Source of the DNA: Amnibacterium flavum | GTDB taxonomy: Bacteria > Actinomycetota > Actinomycetes > Actinomycetales > Microbacteriaceae | Reading direction: 5' to 3' | Assembly (NCBI RefSeq): GCF_003097495.1 | Contig: NZ_QEOP01000001.1 | Span: forward strand, 62,001 to 126,000 | DNA: 64,000 nucleotides | Notes under the pieces: generated by a model | Database searches by the model: none | What the model was told of the DNA's origin: nothing | What the model saw: the letters and a program-made list of their open reading frames with translations, nothing else | In this document: piece after piece, positions 47,372 through 55,611 of the stretch | Layout: each line of letters begins with the position of its first letter | Position numbering within the stretch: position 1 is the first letter of the stretch | Made by a program: the position numbers and the translations under genes

Positions 47372-48370
47372 TCACGGTGCGGGTTCGAGGATCGCCGCTG
47401 AGCGTCGAGATCGTGCTCCGGCGCGGAGCAGGTCGAAGGAGAGGACGGCGAGCGCGACCCAGACGATCGCGAAACCGAACCAGCGCTCCGGTGGCATGGG
47501 CTCGCGCAGCAGGAAGACACCGTAGAGGAACTGCAGGATGGGCGCGATGTACTGGACGAAACCGATCACCGTGAGAGGAAGCCTCGAGGCCGCCGCGGCG
47601 AACAGGAGGAGGGGGATCGCGGTGATGGCGCCGGATGCCACGACCAGGGTGGTGTTGAGGGCACCCGCCGAGCCGAAGACGAGACCGGTGGTCGCCCCGA
47701 CGATCGCGAGCTCGACGACCGCGACCGGAACGAGCCAGGCCGTCTCGAGGGTCAGCCCGCTCATGGCGTCGACCTCGCCGCCGACCTGCTTCTTGATGAG
47801 GCCGTAGGTGCCGAACGAGGCCGCGAGGACGAGGGCGATCCACGGCAGGGAGCCGTAGCCGATCGTGAGCACCACGACGGCGACGATGCTGATCCCCACG
47901 GCCACCCACTGGAGCGGTCGGAGCCGTTCTCGGAGGACCAGCACCCCGAGGAACACCGTCACGATCGGATTGATGAAGTATCCGAGCGCGGTCTCGACGA
48001 CGTGACCGGTCAGGGTGCCGAAGATGAAGGTCTGCCAGTTGACGAAGATCAGGAGACCCGCCACACCCATCAGCAGCACGGTGCGCGGGCGACGGAGGAT
48101 GACGATGAACGGCTTCCACGCGCGCGTCACCGTGAGCAGGAGCAGGCAGAAGGCGAGAGCGAACAGGATCCGCCAGGCGACGATCTCGAACGGCCCGACC
48201 GGGGAGAGCGCCACGAAATAGGCGGGCAGGAATCCCCAGAGGATGTAGGCGGTGGCCGCCGCGACGAGCCCGTTGCGCGAGGGCTTCGCCGGAGCCGCGG
48301 ATGGCGAAGCGGTGGGGTCGGTCACTGTGTCGATCTTAGGTCGCGCCGAGGCGACCCCGTCGTCGACCAC
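47372..48370 (-). CDS. rarD: EamA family transporter RarD
   Basis: 332-residue drug/metabolite transporter superfamily protein, about ten helices in two EamA repeats. RarD marks: AYILWGFLPAYFVAL, RILFALAFCLLLL, ETALGYFINPIVTVFLGVLVLRERLRPLQW, FVQYIAPILQFLYGVFLLREPM. GTG start at 48370, eight bases after GGAG; an alternative GTG at 48325 would remove a polar tail. E. coli RarD was linked to chloramphenicol sensitivity; the physiological substrate is unknown. Stands alone downstream of the groES terminator. Confidence 0.88.
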   Translation of the reverse strand: MVDDGVASARPKIDTVTDPTASPSAAPAKPSRNGLVAAATAYILWGFLPAYFVALSPVGPFEIVAWRILFALAFCLLLLTVTRAWKPFIVILRRPRTVLLMGVAGLLIFVNWQTFIFGTLTGHVVETALGYFINPIVTVFLGVLVLRERLRPLQWVAVGISIVAVVVLTIGYGSLPWIALVLAASFGTYGLIKKQVGGEVDAMSGLTLETAWLVPVAVVELAIVGATTGLVFGSAGALNTTLVVASGAITAIPLLLFAAAASRLPLTVIGFVQYIAPILQFLYGVFLLREPMPPERWFGFAIVWVALAVLSFDLLRAGARSRRSAAILEPAP

Positions 48371-48408
48371 CCGCCCGACTCCGTCGCGAAACCGCCAACG
48401 GCGAAAGC

Positions 48409-48445
48409 AGAAGGGCCCGCACGCTCAACGCGTGCGGGCCCTTCT
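48409..48445 (-). terminator. Strong terminator after groES
   Basis: Perfect 16-bp stem AGAAGGGCCCGCACGC, loop TCAAC. As minus-strand RNA it begins with AGAAGGG and is followed by TGCTTTCG. It separates groES from rarD. Confidence 0.88.
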
Positions 48446-48460
48446 GTGAATGCAGCTGGG

Positions 48461-48757
48461 TCAGCGGACGACGACCGCGAGAACATCGCGGGCCGAGAGG
48501 ACGAGGAAGTCCTCGCCACCGAACTTGACCTCGGTTCCGCCGTACTTCGAGTAGATGACGCGGTCGCCGACGGCGACGTCGATCGGAACGCGGTTGCCGT
48601 TGTCGTCGATGCGACCGGGGCCGACGGAGACGACTTCACCCTCCTGGGGCTTCTCCTTGGCGGTGTCGGGGATCACGAGACCCGAGGCAGTGGTCTGCTC
48701 GGCCTCGACCTGCTTGATGACGATGCGATCTTCCAGCGGCTTGATGGAAACCGACAC
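48461..48757 (-). CDS. groES: Co-chaperonin GroES
   Basis: 10-kDa lid of the GroEL chaperonin, 98 residues (normal). Sequence [19 protein letters not shown], the mobile loop [43 protein letters not shown] and ending [13 protein letters not shown] start after GAAAGAAGAGG. No groEL follows: the gene is monocistronic, closed by a strong terminator, and rarD comes next. In actinobacteria groEL2 is often elsewhere, but groES is normally followed by groEL1, so its absence is notable. Regulated by a CIRCE element upstream. Confidence 0.96.
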   Translation of the reverse strand: MSVSIKPLEDRIVIKQVEAEQTTASGLVIPDTAKEKPQEGEVVSVGPGRIDDNGNRVPIDVAVGDRVIYSKYGGTEVKFGGEDFLVLSARDVLAVVVR

Positions 48758-48808
48758 GGTGACCTCTTCTTTCTTGACCTTGCGACGTGGTTGGCACACG
48801 ACCTGGTG

Positions 48809-48863
48809 GAGTGCCAGAACCACTCTAGAGGGAGTTCTGGCACTCTCGCAATGCGAGTGCTAG
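48809..48863 (-). promoter_or_regulatory. CIRCE operator (HrcA) with an extra half-site, and groES promoter
   Basis: CTGGCACTC at 48837, nine bases, GAGTGCTAG at 48855: the standard HrcA-binding CIRCE. A third half-site, GAGTGCCAG at 48809, forms a perfect 12-bp inverted repeat (GAGTGCCAGAAC with GTTCTGGCACTC) with the first. A promoter fits inside on the minus strand: TTGCGA (48851-48846), 18 bases, TAGAGT (48827-48822), so HrcA would cover the -35 region. Confidence 0.85.
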
Positions 48864-48920
48864 CAGCGCGATACGCCTCCCGCGGAACGGTGCCGGGACG
48901 CGCTCAGTAGGGTTGGTGCG

Positions 48921-50123
48921 ATGTTGCCCGACGAAGCACGCCAGTTGCTGTCCTCCGAGGGCCTCGCCCTCCTCGACAGGATCGGGGGCTACGGATCCGC
49001 GTCGGACGTCCTCCGGATCAGCACCGCTCTGCGCCGGGAGGGTCACCCGCCCGACCTGATCGCCGCGGTCCTGACCCAGGCCCGACTCCGTCAGCGCGCG
49101 GCGGCCAAATTCGGCCCGTTCGCCGACAGGATGCTCTTCACCGAGGCGGGCCTCGAGCAGGCGACGCGCCTGCCGGTGGCGGCGCTGCACGCGGGCCGAT
49201 ACCGCTCGGCCGGCCTCACGCGCATCGGGGACCTCGGCTGCGGGATCGGCGGCGACGCCATGGCGATGGCGGCCATCGACCTCGAGGTCGTCGCGGTCGA
49301 TCGCGACGAGGTGACGGCGGCGTTCGCGGCCTACAACCTGGCGCCGTTCGAGGGCGCTGAGGTGCGGATCGGCTCGGCGGAGGAGACGGACCTCTCCGGC
49401 ATCGACGGGGTGTTCCTCGACCCCGCACGCCGCACTGCCGGACACGGTGGAACCTCGCGGCTCGGGCCCGACGACTGGTCGCCCTCGCTCGGCTTCGCCT
49501 TCGGCCTCGGCGATCGAGTGCCGACGGGCGTGAAGCTCGCGCCGGGCATGGACCGCGAGCTGATCCCCGACGGCGCGGAGGCCGAATGGGTCACCATCGA
49601 CGGCGACACCGTGGAGCTGGCGGTCTGGTTCGGCGCTCTCGCCCGGCCCGGGGTGACGCGCTCGGCGGTCGTCCAGTCCGGAGGCGCGACGGCGCGCATC
49701 GACGCGCCCGCCGACACCGAGGACCCGGAGCCGCGAGAACTCGGCCGCTACCTGCACGAACCCGCGGGTTCCGTCATCCGGGGGCGTCTGATCGGCGACG
49801 TCGCCCGACGACTCGACGCCGGGCTCGTCCACCCGGGCATCGCCTACCTGACCGGCGACCGTCCGAGCCCGGATCCGCTCGCGGCGAGCTTCGAAATCCG
49901 CGAGGTGCTCCCGCTCGATGAGCGCGGCGTCGCACGGACTCTGCGTTCGCTCGACATCGGAACGCTCGAGATCAAGAAGCGCGGCGTCGACATCGACCCC
50001 GCCCAGTTCCGCAAGAGGTTGGGCCTGCGCGGTCCGGGGCAGGCGACCCTCGTCCTGACCCGACTCGGCTCGCGCCGGGTCGCGATCCGCGCCGACCGCC
50101 TCGCGCCTGCCGCGGCTCAGTAG
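48921..50123 (+). CDS. SAM-dependent methyltransferase with THUMP-like domain
   Basis: 400-residue protein: an N-terminal helical part, a class I methyltransferase fold from about 95 (RIGDLGCGIGGDAMAMA as motif I, VVAVDRDEVTAAFA, FLDPARRT as the DPxR/N-type motif IV) and a C-terminal THUMP-like region (about 330-400, LDIGTLEIKKRGVDIDPAQFRKRL). Such proteins probably methylate RNA, but the target is not known. ATG start divergent from groES, 58 bases from the CIRCE element. The gene end overlaps the converging DUF4190 gene by seven bases. Confidence 0.85.
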   Translation: MLPDEARQLLSSEGLALLDRIGGYGSASDVLRISTALRREGHPPDLIAAVLTQARLRQRAAAKFGPFADRMLFTEAGLEQATRLPVAALHAGRYRSAGLTRIGDLGCGIGGDAMAMAAIDLEVVAVDRDEVTAAFAAYNLAPFEGAEVRIGSAEETDLSGIDGVFLDPARRTAGHGGTSRLGPDDWSPSLGFAFGLGDRVPTGVKLAPGMDRELIPDGAEAEWVTIDGDTVELAVWFGALARPGVTRSAVVQSGGATARIDAPADTEDPEPRELGRYLHEPAGSVIRGRLIGDVARRLDAGLVHPGIAYLTGDRPSPDPLAASFEIREVLPLDERGVARTLRSLDIGTLEIKKRGVDIDPAQFRKRLGLRGPGQATLVLTRLGSRRVAIRADRLAPAAAQ

Positions 50124-50482
50124 CCGCTGGTGCCGTACTCGCTGCCCGCGACGCCGAGCAGGATGAGGAACGGGAGCAGGAACGACGCGAGCAGCAGGAG
50201 GGTTCCGATGACCCCGAAGGCGATGCCGATGTAGCCCGTCACCAGTCCGGTGACGGCGAACGCCCGGCCCGCGGGCTCCCGCTTCAGGCCCATGTGTCCG
50301 AGCACGACACCGACGATCGAGGGGATGCCGAGCATGAACCAGCCGAAGACGAGGCCGACGAGTCCGAGCACCATCGACGCGATGCTGAGCCCGCGCGGAG
50401 GCTGGTACTGCGCGGCGGGGTAGTACGGCGCGGCCTGGTACTGGGGCGAAGCGGGGCCCTCGGGGGGCTGGATGCCTGACAC
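50117..50482 (-). CDS. DUF4190 small membrane protein 1
   Basis: 121 residues: a Pro/Tyr/Ala/Gln-rich cytoplasmic head (YQAAPYYPAAQYQPPRG), a DUF4190 unit with a membrane hairpin (SMVLGLVGLVFGW, VVLGHMGLKREPAGRAFAVTGLVTGYIG) and a third hydrophobic segment. The GHMGLKR loop is the DUF4190 signature. One of three related genes in a row on the minus strand. Function unknown; the disordered head may bind proteins at the membrane. Confidence 0.8.
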   Translation of the reverse strand: MSGIQPPEGPASPQYQAAPYYPAAQYQPPRGLSIASMVLGLVGLVFGWFMLGIPSIVGVVLGHMGLKREPAGRAFAVTGLVTGYIGIAFGVIGTLLLLASFLLPFLILLGVAGSEYGTSGY

Positions 50483-50536
50483 GGTGTTCCCTTTCGGTGA
50501 GCGGAGCAGTTCAGTGAGCGCAGCAGCGCTAGGAGG

Positions 50537-50896
50537 TCATCGGGGCAGCGTGACGACGGGCGCCAGCACGAGGAAGTAGACGGTCCAGAAGGCGACGGTC
50601 ACGGCGACCTCGATCCACGCGATGCTCCTCGCCCATCCGGCGAGCGCTTCGCCTCCGAGATCGTCACGACGGATCCGGGAACGGGACCAGTACCCGAGCA
50701 CGAGGGCGACGACCGGCAGCAGCAGGATCACGGCGATCAACGCGAGAACGGCGACCGGGTCGATCGGGCGCCGCGGTGCGGGAAGCGCCGCGGTCGCGTC
50801 CGGCTCGACGCCCGTCGCGTCCGCGGACGGGACCTGCCCGCCAAGACCGAAGGCGGCCGCGTCATCGACACGGCCGCCTCGGTTCAGGTCATCCAC
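50537..50896 (-). CDS. DUF4190-like small membrane protein 2
   Basis: 119 residues from the GTG at 50896, four bases after the stop of the upstream gene; a start 33 bases earlier would overlap that gene. Polar acidic head, then a hydrophobic segment (VAVLALIAVILLLPVVALVLGYWS), a basic RSRIRRDDLGGEALAGWARSIAW loop and a second helix (VAVTVAFWTVYFLVLAPVV). The organisation resembles DUF4190 but the signature is degenerate. Probably co-transcribed with the gene before it. Confidence 0.65.
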   Translation of the reverse strand: MDDLNRGGRVDDAAAFGLGGQVPSADATGVEPDATAALPAPRRPIDPVAVLALIAVILLLPVVALVLGYWSRSRIRRDDLGGEALAGWARSIAWIEVAVTVAFWTVYFLVLAPVVTLPR

Positions 50897-50900
50897 GCGG

Positions 50901-51281
50901 TCAGTAGCTGTTGTAGCTGCCCGCGGCACCTAGAGCGATGATGGCGATGATCGCGATGGCGATCACGATGATGTTGATGGCGATTCCGACGTAGCCGGTG
51001 ATGAGGCCACCGAGGGCCATCCCCCTGCCGTTGGGCTCGCGCTTGCGGCCGAGGTGCCCGAGGACCACGCCGGCGATGGAGAACAGCAGACCCCATCCGA
51101 AGAATCCGACGATGATGCCGAGGATGCCGCCGACGAGGGACAGGATGCTGAGGATGGGCGACTTCGCGGGAGCGCTGCCCGCTCCGGCGGTGTACGGAGT
51201 CGCGCTGGGGGCCGCGTACGGGTCGCTCGCCGGGGGCGTCGGAGCCGCGTACGGGTCGTTGCCGGGAGTCTGGTCGGTCAT
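50901..51281 (-). CDS. DUF4190 small membrane protein 3
   Basis: 126 residues from the ATG at 51281, nine bases after AAAGGG. Head with YAAP/PYAAPTPPASDPYAAPS repeats, then LVGGILGIIVGFFGWGLL, the signature VVLGHLGRKREPNGRGMALGGLITGYVG and an Ile/Ala-only last helix. First of the DUF4190 row; a promoter is visible at 51364-51392. A longer upstream frame exists but lacks a ribosome site. Confidence 0.82.
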   Translation of the reverse strand: MTDQTPGNDPYAAPTPPASDPYAAPSATPYTAGAGSAPAKSPILSILSLVGGILGIIVGFFGWGLLFSIAGVVLGHLGRKREPNGRGMALGGLITGYVGIAINIIVIAIAIIAIIALGAAGSYNSY

Positions 51282-51363
51282 TTCGTATGGCCCTTTCGAG
51301 GTCAGTAGCTGACGAAGTGGATATCGCCCGCCGGTCACTGGCCGGGTCGGCCGGTCGAGTGCC

Positions 51364-51392
51364 ATGCTGACAGCGACGGTGGACAGTGTCAA
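51364..51392 (-). promoter_or_regulatory. Sigma-70-type promoter for the DUF4190 genes
   Basis: On the minus strand TTGACA (51392-51387), 17 bases, CAGCAT (51369-51364). This would start transcription about 75 bases before the ATG at 51281, downstream of the tsaD stop. Confidence 0.5.
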
Positions 51393-51432
51393 CGACCGCG
51401 GACGGCAGTGTCGCGCCCGGACTGGCGCGGGA

Positions 51433-52512
51433 TCAGTGGGCGGCGACCTGCGCTTCGGTGACCGGGAGACTGGAGTCGGCGCCGAAGTCGAGCCGCGAGG
51501 GCGGCCGGCCGGCGGAGACGAGGCGGGCCCCGACGGCCGCGATCATGGCCCCGTTGTCGGTGCACAGGGACAACGGCGGGATGCGCAAGGCGATCCCCGC
51601 GTCGGCGCAGCGGTGGGCGGCGACCTCGCGGACTCTGGCGTTCGCGACGACTCCCCCGCCGAGGAGCAGACGGGGCACCCCGAGGTCGCGGCACGCGGCG
51701 ACGGCCTTGCCGAGCAGCACGTCGACGACCGCTTCGCGGAAGCTCGCCGCCACGTCCGCGACGGGGACGGTCTCACCCGAGTCCGCACGCTGCTCCACCC
51801 ACCGCGCGACCGCGGTCTTGACGCCGGAGAACGAGAAGTCGTAGCGGTGACGGGCGAGGTCGGAGGGTTTGGTGAGCCCCCGCGGGAACCGGATGGCGGT
51901 GGGGTCCCCCTCGCGGGCGACCCTGTCGATCTCGGGTCCGCCCGGGTAGGGCAGGCCGAGCAGCCGGGCGACCTTGTCGAAGGCCTCACCGGCGGCGTCG
52001 TCGATGGTCTCGCCGAGCAGCTCGACGTCGTCGATTAGGTCCCGGACGAGGAGAAGCGAGGTGTGCCCGCCCGAGACGAGCAGGGCGATCGTCGGGTACT
52101 CGACGTCGCGTCCTTCGACACCCTCGTCATGCAGGATGTCGGCGGCGACGTGGCCGACGAGGTGGTTGACGCCGTAGAGGGGAAGACCGGTCGCCGTCGC
52201 CAAACCCTTCGCAGCGCCGACACCGACCATGAGCGCACCCGAGAGCCCGGGCCCGGCGGTCACCGCGAGCGCATCGAGGTCGTCGAAGCCCACGCCCGCC
52301 CGCTCGAGCGCGGTCTGCAGGGTGGGGCCGAGCGCCTCGAGGTGCGCACGCGCCGCGACCTCGGGAACGACGCCGCCGAAGCGCGCGTGCTCGGCCATCG
52401 ACGACGAGATCACGTTCGCGAGAACGGTCGTGCCGCGGACGATGCCGACACCCGTCTCGTCGCAGGAGGTCTCGATGCCGAGGACGAGGGGTTCGGTGGC
52501 GGCCTCAGTCAT
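51433..52512 (-). CDS. tsaD: tRNA t6A threonylcarbamoyltransferase TsaD
   Basis: Catalytic subunit for N6-threonylcarbamoyladenosine at A37 of ANN-decoding tRNAs; 359 residues. Kae1/ASKHA signature: [17 protein letters not shown], metal-binding HLEAL region with [36 protein letters not shown] and [11 protein letters not shown]. Start at the ATG at 52512, overlapping rimI by eight bases; another ATG lies four codons upstream. Last gene of the glmS-acpS-alr-tsaE-tsaB-rimI-tsaD operon. Confidence 0.95.
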   Translation of the reverse strand: MTEAATEPLVLGIETSCDETGVGIVRGTTVLANVISSSMAEHARFGGVVPEVAARAHLEALGPTLQTALERAGVGFDDLDALAVTAGPGLSGALMVGVGAAKGLATATGLPLYGVNHLVGHVAADILHDEGVEGRDVEYPTIALLVSGGHTSLLLVRDLIDDVELLGETIDDAAGEAFDKVARLLGLPYPGGPEIDRVAREGDPTAIRFPRGLTKPSDLARHRYDFSFSGVKTAVARWVEQRADSGETVPVADVAASFREAVVDVLLGKAVAACRDLGVPRLLLGGGVVANARVREVAAHRCADAGIALRIPPLSLCTDNGAMIAAVGARLVSAGRPPSRLDFGADSSLPVTEAQVAAH

Positions 52513-53005
52513 CGGCGGTCCCATCGGCGGGAGCGATCCGCGGCTCCGTCATCGTGTGCCGCATCACGACGGCGTCCACGTCGTCGGGCTGGTAGTAACG
52601 GGGACGCACCCCGATCGGCTCGAATCCCGCGGACCGGTAGAGGGCGGCTGCCACGTCGTTGTCGGCCCGCACCTCGAGGAAGACCTGAGCGGCATGCCGC
52701 CGCCGAGCCTCGGCCAGCAGCGCCAGGAGCAGCACCCGCCCGAGCCCCCGGCCGCGCGCATCGGCCGCGACCGCGATGGTCTGGACGTCGGCCTCGAGGC
52801 TCCCCGCGGGGGCGCGAAGGCCGGCGTACCCGTCGACCCGGTGAGCGGCGTCGAGCTGCTCGGCCACCACGTAGTAGCCGTGCGGCCCGGCCAGCTCGTC
52901 CCGCATCGTCGGTCGCGCCCAGGCGTCGGTCGGAAAGGTGGCCTCCTCGATCGCCATGATCGAATCGAGATCGTCGATCGACGCGCGCCGCAGCTGCCAG
53001 CTCAT
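52505..53005 (-). CDS. rimI: Ribosomal protein S18-alanine N-acetyltransferase RimI
   Basis: 166-residue GNAT acetyltransferase acting on protein N-termini. Seen: [25 protein letters not shown], the acetyl-CoA loop [49 protein letters not shown] with the RimI-type NxxAxxLYxxxGF and RxxYY. ATG overlaps the tsaB stop (ATGA). It is embedded among t6A genes, the usual actinobacterial arrangement. A long open frame extends upstream but shadows tsaB. Confidence 0.92.
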   Translation of the reverse strand: MSWQLRRASIDDLDSIMAIEEATFPTDAWARPTMRDELAGPHGYYVVAEQLDAAHRVDGYAGLRAPAGSLEADVQTIAVAADARGRGLGRVLLLALLAEARRRHAAQVFLEVRADNDVAAALYRSAGFEPIGVRPRYYQPDDVDAVVMRHTMTEPRIAPADGTADD

Positions 53006-53613
53006 CGCGACACCCGTTTCGGACTCGACAGCGTCACGTCGGGTGAGCGCAGGTAGAGGGGCTCGGTCGGGGTGGCACGGCCGGTGCGGCGGAGACGCTC
53101 GGCGAGGAGGCCGAGGCTCGCGGCGGAGACGGCGGTCGCGTCGATCCGCCTGCTCGACGCCGGCACCTCGTCGGGTGCCGAGACGGACGGACCGGAGGTG
53201 CGCAGCGGCAGGCCGGCCTCGTCGAGTCCCGAGTAGCGGGACCAGTACAGCTCGCGGCGTCGCGCGTCGGTCGCGACGAGGAGCTCGCCCCATCCCCCGC
53301 TCGCATAGTGCTCGAGCGCGATGGCGTCGTGGCTGACGACTCCGAGGAGCGGTTTGCCCGCCGCGATCGCGAATGCCCGCCCGGCGGCCATTCCGACGCG
53401 CAGACCGGTGAACGGTCCGGGCCCGACGCCGATGGCCACCGCGGCCAGGGCCGACACGGAGGCACCCGACTCGGCGAGCACGTCGCGCAGGAGGTCGCCG
53501 ATGACCTCCGCATGGCTCATGCCGTCGGTGACGGTGCGCTCGGCCAGGACTCCGTAGTCCGCATCGACGACGGCGACGCTGGTGCCCGCCGAACTGTCGA
53601 TCGCGAGAAGCAC
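53002..53613 (-). CDS. tsaB: t6A biosynthesis protein TsaB
   Basis: 203-residue inactive ASKHA-fold partner that heterodimerises with TsaD. N-terminus LLAIDSSAGTSVAVVDA, GMSHAEVIGDLLRDVLAESG, and GVGPGPFTGLRVGMAAGRAFA, diagnostic for TsaB. GTG start at 53613, four bases after the tsaE stop. It stabilises the TsaBDE complex. Confidence 0.93.
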   Translation of the reverse strand: MLLAIDSSAGTSVAVVDADYGVLAERTVTDGMSHAEVIGDLLRDVLAESGASVSALAAVAIGVGPGPFTGLRVGMAAGRAFAIAAGKPLLGVVSHDAIALEHYASGGWGELLVATDARRRELYWSRYSGLDEAGLPLRTSGPSVSAPDEVPASSRRIDATAVSAASLGLLAERLRRTGRATPTEPLYLRSPDVTLSSPKRVSR

Positions 53614-53617
53614 CGGA

Positions 53618-54148
53618 TCAGTGTAGTTCCGGGCCGGGATCGTCGGCCCCGAGGACGCTGAGATCGATGCCCTGCCAGCGCGGGCCGCGCGCCGAGACGG
53701 TGAGGATCCGCGGCTCGGTCGGCTCCTCGGATACGTCGTCGCCGAGACCGGCGCCATCGGACGAACCCGTCGGACGCTCGACCACGATCTCGAGGCGCGA
53801 CTCGCTCACGCCGTCGAGGAGTCCCTCTCCCCATTCGACGACGACCACGGAGCCCGCGAAATCGATGTCGAGATCGTCGAGTTCGAGGGCGGAGCCCAAC
53901 CGGTAGGCGTCGACGTGGACGAGCGGGGCTCCCCCGACGAGCGACGGATGGGTGCGTGCGAGGACGAAGGTGGGGCTCGTCACCGGGCCGCGGATGCCGA
54001 GGCCCTCGCCGATCCCCCGGGTGAGCGTCGTCTTCCCGGCGCCGAGGGGTCCCGTGAGCACGATGAGGTCGCCGGCGCGCAGCAGGGTGCCGAGACGTCG
54101 GCCCGCCTCGTGCATGCGATCGGGGTCGGCGATCTGCAGGACGGTCAC
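53618..54148 (-). CDS. tsaE: t6A biosynthesis ATPase TsaE
   Basis: 176-residue P-loop ATPase needed to cycle the TsaBD complex. [22 protein letters not shown] contains Walker A, then [45 protein letters not shown], where WGE is typical. Slightly long, with an acidic, non-conserved C-terminal tail. Overlaps alr by four bases and is followed at once by tsaB. Confidence 0.94.
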   Translation of the reverse strand: MTVLQIADPDRMHEAGRRLGTLLRAGDLIVLTGPLGAGKTTLTRGIGEGLGIRGPVTSPTFVLARTHPSLVGGAPLVHVDAYRLGSALELDDLDIDFAGSVVVVEWGEGLLDGVSESRLEIVVERPTGSSDGAGLGDDVSEEPTEPRILTVSARGPRWQGIDLSVLGADDPGPELH

Positions 54149-55248
54149 GGCGTCCGAGTCACGCGCGGACCGATCCGGGTGACGATCTCGTAGTTGATGC
54201 TGTCGCTCCAGCGCCCCCAGTCGTCGGCGGACGGGTAGCCGTGGGCCGGATCGCCGAAGACGACGACGCGGTCACCGACCTCGACCGCGGACTCGCCGAC
54301 GTCGACCACGATCTGGTCCATCGCGATGCGGCCGCGGACCGGGTGGCGGGCACCGCCGATCCACACATCCGCCTGACCGGACGCCGCCCGAGGCAGGCCG
54401 TCGGCGTAGCCGAGGGGGACGAGGGCGAGGGTCGTCGGCCGGTCCGCGCGCCAGACGTGGTCGTAGGACACCCCGGCGCCCGCGGCGACGCGTCGCACGG
54501 CCGCGACCCGACTGGTCAGCGTCATGGCGGGCCGCAGCCCGAGATCGATGCCGTCGTCGGCCGCGAACGGGGAGAGACCGTAGGCGCCGATGCCGAGCCG
54601 AACGAGATCGAATCGTGCTTCCGGACGCCGCACGGCGCCCGCGGTGCTCGCGAGATGCCGCAGCTCGGGCGCGAGTCCTGCGGCGCCCGCGAGTCCGACG
54701 GCGCGGGAGAACGACTCGACCGCAGCCGCATCCGCATCCGGCGACGTGTTGGAGAGGTGGGAGAAGACGCCCCGGACCCGGAGCGCTCCGCGTCGTTCGA
54801 GCTCGGCGGCTCGTGCGAAGACCCGCTCCCAGTCGTCCGGGGCGAGGCCGTTGCGGTTGAGACCCGTCTCCACCTTGAACTGGATGACCGGCACTGCGCC
54901 GACGCCGAGGGATGCGACCTGCTCGAGCTGGTCGGCGGTCGAGATGCCGATGTCGATGGACTCGGCGATGGCCGGGGCGAAGTCGGCGAAGGGGTCGTGC
55001 AACCAGGCGAGAACGGGTGCGGTGATCCCCGCCGCGCGGAGCGCGAGCGCCTCGTCGATGTCGGCGACGCCCAGCCAGTCCGCGCCGCCGTCGAGGGCTG
55101 CTCGGGCGGCGCGGACGGCGCCGTGACCGTAGCCGTCGGCCTTGACGACGACCATCGTGTGGTCGGTGCCGACCAGTTCGCGGAGGCGGGAGACGTTCGC
55201 GGTGATGGCGTCCGAGTCGATGACCGCCTCACGTGTCGCGCCGGTCAT
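54145..55248 (-). CDS. alr: Alanine racemase
   Basis: PLP enzyme making D-alanine for peptidoglycan; 367 residues. PLP-binding Lys36 in [11 protein letters not shown], catalytic Tyr262 in [10 protein letters not shown], carboxylated-lysine region [11 protein letters not shown] and MDQIVVDVG near the end. Fourth-position overlaps with acpS upstream and tsaE downstream show tight coupling. With glmS and glmM nearby, this part of the window supplies cell-wall precursors. Confidence 0.95.
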   Translation of the reverse strand: MTGATREAVIDSDAITANVSRLRELVGTDHTMVVVKADGYGHGAVRAARAALDGGADWLGVADIDEALALRAAGITAPVLAWLHDPFADFAPAIAESIDIGISTADQLEQVASLGVGAVPVIQFKVETGLNRNGLAPDDWERVFARAAELERRGALRVRGVFSHLSNTSPDADAAAVESFSRAVGLAGAAGLAPELRHLASTAGAVRRPEARFDLVRLGIGAYGLSPFAADDGIDLGLRPAMTLTSRVAAVRRVAAGAGVSYDHVWRADRPTTLALVPLGYADGLPRAASGQADVWIGGARHPVRGRIAMDQIVVDVGESAVEVGDRVVVFGDPAHGYPSADDWGRWSDSINYEIVTRIGPRVTRTP

Positions 55249-55601
55249 GCGCTGCCCTCCGCGATCACGAACGCGCAGGCGAGGCCCGCGTCGTGGGACA
55301 GGGACAGGTGCACCTCGGAGATGCCTCGCGACGCGAGGACCTCGGCGACCCCGCCGGAGACCTCGAACGACGGGTTGCCGTGCTCGTCGGATCGGACGAC
55401 CATCTCGTGCCAGCGGAACCCCGCGGAGTCGCCGACGGCCTTGATGAGAGCCTCCTTCGCGGCGAACCGGGCAGCCAGGGAGGCGGTCGGGCGCCCGAGC
55501 TCGGTAGGGTCGAACAGGCGGTCGGCGAGGCGAGGCGTGCGCTCGAGCGACCGCCCGAACCGCGCGACGTCGACGATGTCGACGCCGATTCCCTTGATCA
55601 C
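55245..55601 (-). CDS. acpS: Holo-acyl carrier protein synthase
   Basis: 118-residue phosphopantetheinyl transferase that activates ACP for fatty acid synthesis. [12 protein letters not shown] at the N-terminus carries the metal-binding Asp, [12 protein letters not shown] the catalytic Glu/Lys, and [16 protein letters not shown] the C-terminal signature. Eleven bases after glmS and overlapping alr by four. CoA for the reaction starts with CoaA, encoded at 57.5 kb. Confidence 0.94.
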   Translation of the reverse strand: MIKGIGVDIVDVARFGRSLERTPRLADRLFDPTELGRPTASLAARFAAKEALIKAVGDSAGFRWHEMVVRSDEHGNPSFEVSGGVAEVLASRGISEVHLSLSHDAGLACAFVIAEGSA

Positions 55602-55611
55602 CGCCGGCCCG

